64,000 nt of DNA from Flavipsychrobacter sp. (GTDB lineage Bacteria > Bacteroidota > Bacteroidia > Chitinophagales > Chitinophagaceae), in assembly GCA_041392855.1 (NCBI GenBank), contig JAWKLD010000001.1, positions 730,001 to 794,000 on the forward strand, in the 5' to 3' direction. Made by a program: the position numbers and the translations under genes. Shown here one piece after another: positions 26,038 through 34,081 of this stretch (position 1 is its first letter; every line of letters starts with the position of its first letter). The notes beneath the pieces were generated by a model. That model was not told the DNA's origin, made no database searches, and worked only from the letters and a program-made list of their open reading frames with translations.

Positions 26038-26643
26038 CTAAAAATCTTTTCTGATAAAAATACCTGTATTGTTATTGTAGTTGGGTAATGTGTTTAACTC
26101 TGTAAGGTTTAGAGCAATACCCATTTGCATATATTTGTTTTCCAATCCAAGCCTTACTCTTTGCACGCTCAAAATATGAGTTGTATTATTCATCAAAGTA
26201 TACAGTTCTAAGCTCGTATATACTTTCCATTTGTAATTTATTTTTGGTCTATATCTTATAATTGAAAACCAACTATAATTGAGTTCTTGACCTATTTCTG
26301 TAGATAATAATGCAAAAATCAAAACATTTTTTGATGACCTAAAGTAGTGTATGCCTACATCTCCACCTGCATTATTTGTAGATAACCTGCCTAGTGCAGT
26401 AATACCAATACCTTTCTTTATTGTATAATTTATATACGTACCCGTAAAGAGATTCGTTTTTTTTTGATAATCAACAGTAGCTCTTGTTCTGTTAAATACA
26501 GATAAGCTCCTTTTTTTGTTAATAGGTTTTAGCCATTGAACATCAGTAAATATATTTTTTGTACCAGCCATTACTTCCAAGCTTTGACTGCTTGCTGCTT
26601 TGCTCAATATTATAGTAGCTATCAGTACTAATATTTTATCCAT
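26038..26643 (-). CDS. Hypothetical exported, probably outer-membrane protein, 201 aa
   Basis: Signal peptide MDKILVLIATIILSKAASSQ. The body is made of alternating beta strands with aromatic ends (for example SWFSIIRYRPKINYKWKVYT, MQMGIALNLTEL) and ends in KDF, consistent with a small barrel. It sits between a DJ-1-like gene (44 bp upstream) and a reductase (3 bp downstream). The function is unknown. Confidence 0.65.
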   Translation of the reverse strand: MDKILVLIATIILSKAASSQSLEVMAGTKNIFTDVQWLKPINKKRSLSVFNRTRATVDYQKKTNLFTGTYINYTIKKGIGITALGRLSTNNAGGDVGIHYFRSSKNVLIFALLSTEIGQELNYSWFSIIRYRPKINYKWKVYTSLELYTLMNNTTHILSVQRVRLGLENKYMQMGIALNLTELNTLPNYNNNTGIFIRKDF

Positions 26644-26687
26644 ACAAGAAGATTTAACAGCACTTGCATATGCAAGTGCTGTTGAGA

Positions 26688-27536
26688 TTAGTTGCTATTT
26701 AATAACTGCTCTATTACAAGTTTTGCTGCATCGGCACCGGAGTTTTGTTGTTGTCCAGTTATTAAGTGTCCATCGGCAATGGCGTAAGAAGAGAAGGCGT
26801 CGGAGACTTTAAAAGTTGTATTAGTTATTTTTTTTGCTTCTGTCTCTATTCTATACGGCTGTATTTTCATTCCAACAGCTTTATCAGCATAGTCTTCTTC
26901 AGTATTGGCAAATCCAGTCCATGTTTTACCTTCTACAAGTAAATCACCGTTACTTTTTTTAGCGCCAAGTAATAATGTTGTAGAATGACAAACAGCAGCG
27001 CTAGGTTTGTTCTTTTCGTAAAAGCTTACAAATAACTTTTCCAGCGTTTTATTGTTTTTGAAAGTATACATGGGCCCTTGGCCGCCAACAAGGAATATGG
27101 CATCATATTGATTCACATCTACTTTGTCAATACTTTGAGTGTTGGAAAGCATATTATTAAACCAGTCTTGCTGCATGTACCCTAGTGTAATAATATCGTG
27201 TGCCGAATATCCACTCTCATCTGTAGGATTGGAGTATGTATCCATCATAAGCTTTCCTCCTTCTGTTGAAACTAATTCTACTTCATAACCAGCTTCTTGA
27301 AATACGTATAATGGGTGTGTTAGTTCAGCAGCCCAAAAGCCTATCGGCCAACCGGTCTGCTCTGATGTAGTAGGACTACTGGCAACCATCAGTATTTTGC
27401 CTTTAGGTGAGGCACCATGTTGGTGTATGTAATTTTTAACTTCTTTCACGTTACTATCCTTTTTTGTAGTCTGAGAATTTGTTTTACATGCTATTGTCAT
27501 TGTTAACAACAGTAGCGCAATAGTTATTTTTTTCAT
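26688..27536 (-). CDS. DJ-1/PfpI family lipoprotein (glyoxalase III/Hsp31-like)
   Basis: 282 aa. N-terminus MKKITIALLLLTMTIACKTN has a lipobox (TIAC), so it is probably a lipoprotein. The class I glutamine amidotransferase-like domain has GWPIGFWAAELTHPLYVFQE near residues 60-80, FLVGGQGPMYTF, and the nucleophile-elbow Cys in SAAVCHSTTLLLGA. The family includes protein deglycases and glyoxalases that remove reactive carbonyls, but most members are cytosolic. It is the first gene of the operon divergent from the HxlR regulator, its likely controller. Confidence 0.85.
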   Translation of the reverse strand: MKKITIALLLLTMTIACKTNSQTTKKDSNVKEVKNYIHQHGASPKGKILMVASSPTTSEQTGWPIGFWAAELTHPLYVFQEAGYEVELVSTEGGKLMMDTYSNPTDESGYSAHDIITLGYMQQDWFNNMLSNTQSIDKVDVNQYDAIFLVGGQGPMYTFKNNKTLEKLFVSFYEKNKPSAAVCHSTTLLLGAKKSNGDLLVEGKTWTGFANTEEDYADKAVGMKIQPYRIETEAKKITNTTFKVSDAFSSYAIADGHLITGQQQNSGADAAKLVIEQLLNSN

Positions 27537-27546
27537 TGTTTATAAT

Positions 27547-27589
27547 TTTGAGCGAATTTCAATTTATTTAGTATGTTTGGCAACATACT
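27547..27589 (+). promoter_or_regulatory. HxlR promoter (TTTG-N21-TATGTTTG) with overlapping operator palindrome
   Basis: TTTG at 27547-27550 and TATGTTTG at 27572-27579, spaced 21 bp, match the Bacteroidota -33/-7 consensus on the plus strand. AGTATGTT (27570-27577) and AACATACT (27582-27589), separated by 4 bp, form a perfect inverted repeat over the -7 box. This suits a dimeric regulator such as the HxlR protein encoded at 27651. It may also control the divergent DJ-1 operon. Confidence 0.6.
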
Positions 27590-27650
27590 TACCCTAAAGT
27601 GGGATACATACTTTTAGGAAAGTAAAATGATTATTAAATAATTATATATT

Positions 27651-28001
27651 ATGCCAGAATTTATGTATAAAGGTAAACTATACTATAACCCAGTAGAGTT
27701 TGCCATGGATAGGATAGGCGGGACATGGAAAATGCCGATTTTATGGAGGCTGAAAGATAGAATAATGCGTTACAGTGAGCTAAAAAAAGATATACCACAT
27801 ATAACTCATAAAATGCTTACTTCTCAGTTGCGACAATTGGAAGAAGAAGGTTTTATACACAGAGAAGCATATCCTGTGATTCCTCCCAAAGTAGAGTACT
27901 CTATTACTCAAAGGGGTAAAAGAGCTATCAAGATAATAGACACCATTAGAAATTATGGACTTGAGCTTATGGAAGAGTTTGGAGTTAATGATGAAAAATA
28001 A
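27651..28001 (+). CDS. HxlR-family transcriptional regulator lacking cysteine
   Basis: 116 aa winged-helix MarR-like regulator. The family core is clear: YYNPVEFAMDRIGGTWKMPI, LRYSELK-type segment (MRYSELKKDIPHITHKML), TSQLRQLEEEGFIHREAYP, PPKVEYSITQRGK. Typical members have Cys where this one has Asn (CPVE versus NPVE), and there is no Cys anywhere in the protein, so it cannot sense oxidants through its own thiols. It is divergent from the DJ-1/exported/reductase operon, with a palindrome over its own promoter. Confidence 0.9.
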   Translation: MPEFMYKGKLYYNPVEFAMDRIGGTWKMPILWRLKDRIMRYSELKKDIPHITHKMLTSQLRQLEEEGFIHREAYPVIPPKVEYSITQRGKRAIKIIDTIRNYGLELMEEFGVNDEK

Positions 28002-28481
28002 CTAGCCAAACTTCTTGTTTAAAGTGTCAAAGCGGTATTTGAAGATGTTTAATAACTGTTTTTTTACGAATATGACATGTGCCAGATGCCCCAATATTCC
28101 TAAAGGAATTTTGTAACTCACTTTGTCTTTCATTAGTGTATTCCCATTAGGTAATGAGGTGAAAAAATGTTCATGATGCCACATGCTGTACGGTCCAAAA
28201 CGTTGTTCGTCAATGAAGTGAGAAAGATGTTCTACATGGGTGATCTCGGTAACCCAAGAAGTTTTTATACTGAATAGTATGCCAATTTTATAGGTGATTA
28301 TCTGACCTGTATATGCTTTTGGTGGTAATTCTGATGTGATAACAAAACCCATATTCTTTGGTGTGATTTCTGCTAAGTTTTTAGGTGAGCTGAAGAAGTT
28401 CCAAGCCTCTTCAATAGAGATAGGTAGTTGCTGTTCACTAGTTAATGTATAGATGCCAGAGTGTTTTTTTATGTCAATCAT
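28002..28481 (-). CDS. SRPBCC-family protein (START-like ligand-binding fold)
   Basis: 159 aa from the ATG at 28481 (a TTG at 28505 would add eight residues). Pattern QQLPISIEEAWNFFSSPKNL, then AEITPKNMGF, is the usual opening of polyketide-cyclase/ligand-binding SRPBCC proteins of the cell-division-inhibitor-like group. FGPYSMWHHEHFF and DKVSYKIPLGILGHLAH follow the same family. No catalytic residue can be assigned. It ends next to the convergent HxlR gene and begins just downstream of the fhs terminator. Confidence 0.8.
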   Translation of the reverse strand: MIDIKKHSGIYTLTSEQQLPISIEEAWNFFSSPKNLAEITPKNMGFVITSELPPKAYTGQIITYKIGILFSIKTSWVTEITHVEHLSHFIDEQRFGPYSMWHHEHFFTSLPNGNTLMKDKVSYKIPLGILGHLAHVIFVKKQLLNIFKYRFDTLNKKFG

Positions 28482-28504
28482 AAGTACCTTTTTAACTAAA
28501 TACA

Positions 28505-28534
28505 ATAATAGCTACCAAAATTGGTAGCTATTAT
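28505..28534 (-). terminator. Long hairpin after fhs
   Basis: ATAATAGCTACCAA (28505-28518) and TTGGTAGCTATTAT (28521-28534) are perfect 14-bp arms with a 2-nt centre, followed on the minus strand by TGTATTTAG. It is placed to end fhs transcription before the SRPBCC gene. Confidence 0.65.
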
Positions 28535-28561
28535 GCAATATAATGATATATGAGGTCGTGA

Positions 28562-30229
28562 TTAACTTAATCCTTCTATCTCACCATCAACTAATTTTAT
28601 GTGATTAGCTTGTGGATTGGCAGGAAGTCCTGGCATACGCATAATATCACCAGCAACTGCTACTATAAAGCCTGCACCTGCATTAATAATAATATCACGT
28701 ATTGTGAAATCGAAGCCTTCAGGAGCATTGATTAGTTTTGGATTGTCACTAAAAGAGTATTGTGTCTTGGCAATACATATTGGCAAGTTTCCGAACCCTT
28801 GTTCTTCAAGGCGTTTAATTTTAGTTAGTGTGCCTGCTCCAAAACTCACGCTACCAGCTCTATAGATTTTAGTAGCCACTTTCTCTATTTTGGTACGGAT
28901 ACCATCATTGTCATCATAAGTGAAGTTGATATCTTTAGAAGGGTTGTTTTCAATGATATCAACTATTTTTTCTGCTACTGCGGCAGCTCCTTTACCACCT
29001 TCTGTAAAGCCATTATTAATAGCAAAAGCTACCCCTTGTTCTTCACACCATTTAGTAATGTAGTTGATCTCTTCATCAGTATCGAAATGGAATTTATTGA
29101 ATGATACTAAAACACTTTGTCCGAAATTCTTCATGTTTTCGATATGGCGCTGTAGGTTAGGTAAGCCGGCAATTAATGCATCTAGGTTTGGCTTCTTAAT
29201 ATCATCAGCATGAACGCCACCATGTAACTTGAGCGCTGAAGTAGTACACACAATTATCGTTGCTTTAGGTCTAAGGCCTGATACACGACACTTAATATCT
29301 AAGAACTTTTCAGCACCCAAGTCGCTACCAAAACCAGATTCTGTAACCACATAGTCGTTGCAACTCAATGCCATTTTAGTAGCAAGGATAGAATTACAAC
29401 CATGTGCGATATTGGCAAAAGGGCCTCCATGTATAAAAGCAGGTGTGTTTTCCGTTGTTTGCACCAAGTTAGGCAGTATAGCTTCTCTAAGTAGTACTAC
29501 AATAGCTTCTGCTACTCCTAGGTCTTTTACTGTAAATGGTGTTTTATCTCTTTTATAACCTAAGATTACTTTCTCTATCCTTTCTTGTAAATCATCAACA
29601 TTATTTGCTAGACAGAACAAAGCCATAATTTCTGAAGCAGGAGTAATATCAAAGCCAGCTTCAGTAGTTACTCCGTTTGAATTTCCTCCCACACCTGTAA
29701 TAACACTACGTAATGCTCTGTCATTTACGTCAAGTACACGTCTCCATACTATAGTATCTAATGCATCCGCAGTATTTCTATTTTGATGCTGATAATTGTC
29801 CAATAATGCAGATATCATATTATTAGCACAGGTAATAGCATGCATATCCCCGGTAAAGTGTAGGTTGATGTCTTCCATCGGTAATACCTGTGAATAACCA
29901 CCGCCAGCTGCACCTCCTTTCATCCCGAAACAAGGGCCTAAGCTTGGCTCTCGTAATGCCACCGCCGCATTTTTACCTATATAATTCAATCCTAATGAAG
30001 TTGCTACGCTGGTTACGGTTTTACCTACACCTGCTTTGTTGGGCGTAATAGCTGTTACTAGAATAAGGTTGTTATTCTTTATTTTTTCCTCATTTAAGTA
30101 GCTCAACGGCACTTTAGCCTTTGTTCTACCATATGGAATTATATCATCAGGTTTAATACCAAGCTTTTCTGCTATCTCGTAAATAGGTTTTAGTTTGGCT
30201 GCTCTTGATATTTCGATGTCTGAAAGCAT
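28562..30229 (-). CDS. fhs: Formate--tetrahydrofolate ligase
   Basis: 555 aa, the normal length. It joins formate to tetrahydrofolate with ATP to give 10-formyl-THF for purine and formyl-Met synthesis. The P-loop-like [19 protein letters not shown] and [20 protein letters not shown] are diagnostic, as are [25 protein letters not shown] and the C-terminal ITFDI-type [19 protein letters not shown]. It stands alone as a gene, with a hairpin downstream and a divergent secreted-protein gene upstream. Confidence 0.97.
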   Translation of the reverse strand: MLSDIEISRAAKLKPIYEIAEKLGIKPDDIIPYGRTKAKVPLSYLNEEKIKNNNLILVTAITPNKAGVGKTVTSVATSLGLNYIGKNAAVALREPSLGPCFGMKGGAAGGGYSQVLPMEDINLHFTGDMHAITCANNMISALLDNYQHQNRNTADALDTIVWRRVLDVNDRALRSVITGVGGNSNGVTTEAGFDITPASEIMALFCLANNVDDLQERIEKVILGYKRDKTPFTVKDLGVAEAIVVLLREAILPNLVQTTENTPAFIHGGPFANIAHGCNSILATKMALSCNDYVVTESGFGSDLGAEKFLDIKCRVSGLRPKATIIVCTTSALKLHGGVHADDIKKPNLDALIAGLPNLQRHIENMKNFGQSVLVSFNKFHFDTDEEINYITKWCEEQGVAFAINNGFTEGGKGAAAVAEKIVDIIENNPSKDINFTYDDNDGIRTKIEKVATKIYRAGSVSFGAGTLTKIKRLEEQGFGNLPICIAKTQYSFSDNPKLINAPEGFDFTIRDIIINAGAGFIVAVAGDIMRMPGLPANPQANHIKLVDGEIEGLS

Positions 30230-30441
30230 AATATATTATAAGTGTTTGTTAGTGTACTGTGATTTTTGCGTCCTGAAAATAATAGGTTTTGGCTCTAGAA
30301 CCAACATTTTCTTGCTTTTTGGCACATAGTAGAGGCTTTTTCATTTGTTAAACGGTGGTTAACCGCTTGCAAACGCAGGGTTAATAAGGGCGAAATATTT
30401 CCTATAGATCGATCGTGGTTGCATCTTTACATCATCAAACG

Positions 30442-30503
30442 AACAAACAACTAAAACAAACACTAACAACAACCTTTTTAACAAACAAACAAAAACAACA
30501 ATT
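30442..30503 (+). promoter_or_regulatory. G-free A/C-rich leader
   Basis: The 62 nt before the ATG contain only A, C and T, with repeats of AACAAACAA. An unstructured A-rich leader replaces a Shine-Dalgarno site in highly translated Bacteroidota genes. I could not define a consensus promoter in 30230-30441. Confidence 0.5.
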
Positions 30504-31061
30504 ATGAAAAAGATCATCGCAATCGCAGCATTAGTTTCTCTAGGTTTCACAGCATCAGCTGATGAGGGTAACGCTAACAGTTCAGCTTCACAAACAGTAA
30601 AGCTAGCTTTAAGCAACGCTATCGAAATTACTTTCACTGGAACTGGTAATGCTACAGGTTCTGACGTAACTATCCCTTTCACAACTGTTAATGACTACGC
30701 TAACGGTGTTGAGACTAGCGCTCAAGAACTTAAAGTTCGTTCTAATAAAAATTTTACAGTTGCAGTAAAAACTAACGCTGCTAACTTCTCATACAGTGGT
30801 TCTACTTCTCCTGCTCCTATCATGCCTGTTTCTGGTGTTCTTGGAGTGATGGTTTCTGCTAACAATACTGGTGGTAGCATCGGTGCTAACTTCTCTAGCT
30901 CTGCTTACAACACTTTGACTAGCTCTAACCAAGATTTGATCACTGACGGTGACCGTGGTGGTAACCAAACTTTCTCTGTAAAGTATAAGGCTACTCCTGG
31001 TTTCGCTTACCCTGCAGGTACTTACACTGTAGATGTAGTATACACTGCTACTCAAGACTAA
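30504..31061 (+). CDS. Small secreted beta-rich protein, apparently very highly expressed
   Basis: 185 aa. Signal peptide MKKIIAIAALVSLGFTASA. The mature part is Ser/Thr/Asn/Ala-rich with strands such as VKLALSNAIEITFTG and TYTVDVVYTATQD, similar in style to DUF4402-type or spore-coat-U-like secreted proteins. Exact family not certain. Codons are strongly biased to C-ending forms (AAC, TTC, TAC, GGT, GCT), unlike its neighbours, and the 62-nt leader has no G. A strong terminator follows. Together this suggests an abundant surface or extracellular structural protein. Confidence 0.75.
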   Translation: MKKIIAIAALVSLGFTASADEGNANSSASQTVKLALSNAIEITFTGTGNATGSDVTIPFTTVNDYANGVETSAQELKVRSNKNFTVAVKTNAANFSYSGSTSPAPIMPVSGVLGVMVSANNTGGSIGANFSSSAYNTLTSSNQDLITDGDRGGNQTFSVKYKATPGFAYPAGTYTVDVVYTATQD

Positions 31062-31082
31062 GAAGTCTCTCTCTCAAAATAT

Positions 31083-31115
31083 AAAAGAGCAGCCCTTATG
31101 GGCTGCTCTTTTTAT
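31083..31115. terminator. Strong bidirectional terminator
   Basis: AAAAGAGCAGCCC (31083-31095) pairs over 13 bp with GGGCTGCTCTTTT (31100-31112), 4-nt loop. It serves the secreted-protein gene (+) and the OmpA gene (-), whose stop codon touches the end of the stem. Confidence 0.9.
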
Positions 31116-32008
31116 TATTTATCTAAAATTCTTATTTCCACCCGTCGATTCTCATTTTTCTCCTCCTCAGTATTTTCGGGATTGTGTAGTGGTTTTGTAC
31201 TGCCAAAGCCTTTGTATGTCATCCTTTTTTTGCTAATACTGTTTCTTAATAGATAGTCATAAATAAAGCGTGCTCTGTTACGAGATAAGTGATACTCTTT
31301 AGCGTCATAATCATAACCATCTTTTATTTGGTCGTCTATATGACAGCAAATATGACCTTCAATTTGAATCTTAAGGTTAGGGTTAGACTTCATAGCCATT
31401 AATAACTCTTCCATTTGTGGGTAAGACTCGTGCCTCACAATATGACTGCCCGGGTAAAACAAAATATTGTCAAGTGTTATTGTTTCGTTTTTCTTAGCAG
31501 TAGTAATCGTAGGCTTAGGTTTCACTGTTTTGTCCACAACCTTAATGGGCTGTGTTATAATGGTGTCTTTCTTTTTAGCAGCTATTGGAGTTGTTGGAGG
31601 AGTAGAAGGGAAGCCTCCTATAATGATATCTACACGTCTATCTTTTCTGTAACCTAGGTTCCCATTAAGGATGGTACGACTAATTTCTCCCTTACCAATA
31701 ACTATTTCTATTTTATCATCTTGTATGCCTAGGCTAGCTAGATGACTACGAACATTGTTAGCTCTTTTTTCTGATAGGGCGATGTTACTAGCTTCATCTC
31801 CAACATAATCTGCATAGCCTACAATTCCATAACGTTCATTGATGTCCAATATAGTATGATACGCCAGAGAGTCTAAATACTGCTCTTGTTTGGCATCTAG
31901 CTGTGGTGCTGCAAGGTCAAAATAAACACTAATTGTATCTTGCTTTTTTTGTGCAAGGGCAAATAAAGGCAGAAAAAAAATAATAGATATGGCAATTTTA
32001 AAACGCAT
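31115..32008 (-). CDS. Double OmpA-domain exported protein, 297 aa
   Basis: Signal peptide MRFKIAISIIFFLPLFALAQ. Residues about 25-130 form one OmpA-C-like domain (VYFDLAAPQLDAKQEQYLD, GYADYVGDEASNIALSEKRA, KGE...RRVDI). A Pro/Lys linker follows, and residues about 180-297 form a second (KIQIEGHICCHI, LSRNRARFIYDYLL, YKGFGSTKPLHN, ENRRVEIRIL). There is no barrel. Both copies keep the arginine-rich diaminopimelate-binding pattern, so it probably attaches to peptidoglycan, perhaps bridging two sites. It is a paralogue of the next gene upstream. Confidence 0.8.
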   Translation of the reverse strand: MRFKIAISIIFFLPLFALAQKKQDTISVYFDLAAPQLDAKQEQYLDSLAYHTILDINERYGIVGYADYVGDEASNIALSEKRANNVRSHLASLGIQDDKIEIVIGKGEISRTILNGNLGYRKDRRVDIIIGGFPSTPPTTPIAAKKKDTIITQPIKVVDKTVKPKPTITTAKKNETITLDNILFYPGSHIVRHESYPQMEELLMAMKSNPNLKIQIEGHICCHIDDQIKDGYDYDAKEYHLSRNRARFIYDYLLRNSISKKRMTYKGFGSTKPLHNPENTEEEKNENRRVEIRILDK

Positions 32009-32074
32009 AATACAAAAATAGATAAATAGGGTAGTAGCAACTACTATTCCCTAAGGTGAAAAAACAGGTGATTT

Positions 32075-32881
32075 TTATTTGGCCAGTATTCTAACCTCTA
32101 CACGACGATTATTTTTAGGAGATTCATGAAATTTGGAATAGGAAAAACCCTTCCAGTGCAATCGTTTTTCGTCAATGCCATTGTCTACAAGGTATTTGTA
32201 TACAGAATATGCTCTGTCGTCGGATAGTTTTTGTAATGAGGATTCCAATTCTCGATTATTACGAACGCTAAAAGCGTTGCTAGGAACTCTATATCTTATA
32301 TTTTCATGATGAACATGCCCCTCTAGTCTAATAATAAGTTTAGGATGCTCTTTCAAAAGCTTTAATAAATATTCTAGTGTAGGCATTGACGATTCTAATA
32401 ATGTAGCCATGCCTCCTACAAAATACAATCGGTCTAATTTGAATTTCTCTCCAGGTTTTAGTTTTTTAATATCTACTGTTGGTGGTTGCGGACTAGGAGG
32501 CATTGTTGAGGTGTCAGCAATGATATCCACTCTTCTATTATTTTGGTTGGGCAAACCTTTGATTCCTACAGCTCCTTTGCCTATAAGTACATTGATGTTC
32601 TGTGAATCGATGCCTAAATATTTTAGGTGGTCAAATACTACTCGAGCTCTTTTGTTGGAGAGTTCTAGATTAGCAATTTCATCCCCAGTATTGTCGGCAT
32701 AGCCAATTATATTATATCGTTTATTTTGTCGTATTACATTATAATATACAAGTGAATCAAGCTTATGTATACCGATGTTATTTAGTTGAGTAGATGATAT
32801 GTCAAAGTAGAAATATGCTATATTTTGTGCTATGGCATTAATATGACCCATTAATAGGGTGAGGATCAATAGGTGTTTCAT
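32075..32881 (-). CDS. Double OmpA-domain exported protein, 268 aa (paralogue)
   Basis: Signal peptide MKHLLILTLLMGHINAIAQ. The architecture is the same as in the preceding entry: a first OmpA-like domain (FYFDISSTQLNNIGIHKLDS, GYADNTGDEIANLELSNKRA, NRRVDI) and a second (IIRLEGHVHHENI, LSDDRAYSVYKYLVDNGI, HWKGFSYSKFHE, NRRVEVRIL). It is 66 bp upstream of its paralogue on the same strand and 41 bp downstream of a barrel protein gene, so the three are likely one operon for an envelope complex. Confidence 0.8.
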   Translation of the reverse strand: MKHLLILTLLMGHINAIAQNIAYFYFDISSTQLNNIGIHKLDSLVYYNVIRQNKRYNIIGYADNTGDEIANLELSNKRARVVFDHLKYLGIDSQNINVLIGKGAVGIKGLPNQNNRRVDIIADTSTMPPSPQPPTVDIKKLKPGEKFKLDRLYFVGGMATLLESSMPTLEYLLKLLKEHPKLIIRLEGHVHHENIRYRVPSNAFSVRNNRELESSLQKLSDDRAYSVYKYLVDNGIDEKRLHWKGFSYSKFHESPKNNRRVEVRILAK

Positions 32882-32922
32882 AGTAATAAAAGTACTAATA
32901 AATATTGTAACGTAAAAATACG

Positions 32923-33873
32923 TTATGGTGCTGTTGTGGTAGAATTGAACTCTTTATCTTTTATTAGACTTTGTTTTATCCTATCTAGGTTAATGGTTGT
33001 AGAAATAACAAGTGTAGTATATGGTGCATCCACAAAGCCTTGCTGGTAGAGTAGCTTGTAGTTAATTAGTTTGTCCCTATTAGAACGTATAGATAAACGG
33101 CTCACCACAGGTCGGTCTCCATTGTTAATATAACCAAAGTAGCCACCAACTTGCTCTTCAATTATAAAGTGTGGGTGTGTTAGTTCAATACCAGCTCCAT
33201 ATAGTACAGCATCGTCCTGTTTGTATTGGCTACTGTATGTTTGCCATACATACATTCCTGCCATTATATAGTGTCTAATGGATGTAAAGTTCAGAGCTTT
33301 AAATGGTATGGTTCTACCAATGGATAAGTTGAAATAATATCCGGGTGCATCGGTAAATCTTGCCGCTTCAAGGTTGTTGCCCGAGGCAGTTTTTACACCA
33401 AAAGTAAGTAGTATGTCAGGTCTGTATTTTTGGTGTGTAAGTATTTGATAGTAACCTGAAATATATACATCTCCTACACTATTGCCTTGCCCATCATAAT
33501 CACGTGTATTTCTTATGTTCCTAGAAGTATTAGTGTCCATGTTGTACACTTCGTAAGGTACAAAGTAGATGCCTAGAGCTGCTTTTTTACCAGCCTTAAT
33601 AATGGTATTTAAAACACCATTGACGGTTTGATCACCACCACTAATGTGTCCAGCAATGCCAACCTCTAAGAAAGAACTTTTAGGAAGTTTTCCAGTTGTA
33701 ATTTCGGGTACTGGCAATGCGTTAGGGCCAGTATATTTAGCACTTAAGGTCATGTAGTTTTGCCAAGGCGTTTTCCCATCCCAGTTATGTTTAGTGTTCC
33801 ACCAAGTATAGTCTTGAGCTTCTGAGATGTTTGTTAAGAAGAGGAGTATAGCGAGTGGAATTATTATACGCAT
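32923..33873 (-). CDS. Outer-membrane barrel protein, 316 aa
   Basis: The start is at ATG 33873 (MRIIIPLAILLFLTNISEAQ signal peptide), not the upstream Met at 33918. The body has regular amphipathic strands (for example KSSFLEVGIAGHISG, DILLTFGVKTASGN, TLVISTTINLD) and aromatic girdles, consistent with a barrel of 12 or so strands. I cannot name the family. It precedes the two OmpA-domain genes on the same strand. Confidence 0.7.
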   Translation of the reverse strand: MRIIIPLAILLFLTNISEAQDYTWWNTKHNWDGKTPWQNYMTLSAKYTGPNALPVPEITTGKLPKSSFLEVGIAGHISGGDQTVNGVLNTIIKAGKKAALGIYFVPYEVYNMDTNTSRNIRNTRDYDGQGNSVGDVYISGYYQILTHQKYRPDILLTFGVKTASGNNLEAARFTDAPGYYFNLSIGRTIPFKALNFTSIRHYIMAGMYVWQTYSSQYKQDDAVLYGAGIELTHPHFIIEEQVGGYFGYINNGDRPVVSRLSIRSNRDKLINYKLLYQQGFVDAPYTTLVISTTINLDRIKQSLIKDKEFNSTTTAP

Positions 33874-34081
33874 TTTTTCAACTAGTCGGAAAGGTGTAGG
33901 TGCAAAGTTACACATCATCGGAATATTAGTCAGCTAAGAGCGAATAAAACTGCAATTAATTCATTTTTATTGATAGGAATAAGCCACTCTGACGTTATCT
34001 AATATCAGTTACCTGACATATTATCATAATCACCTATTTGGAACAATTTTTATGCATATACTACTGTAAAACAAACAGAAA

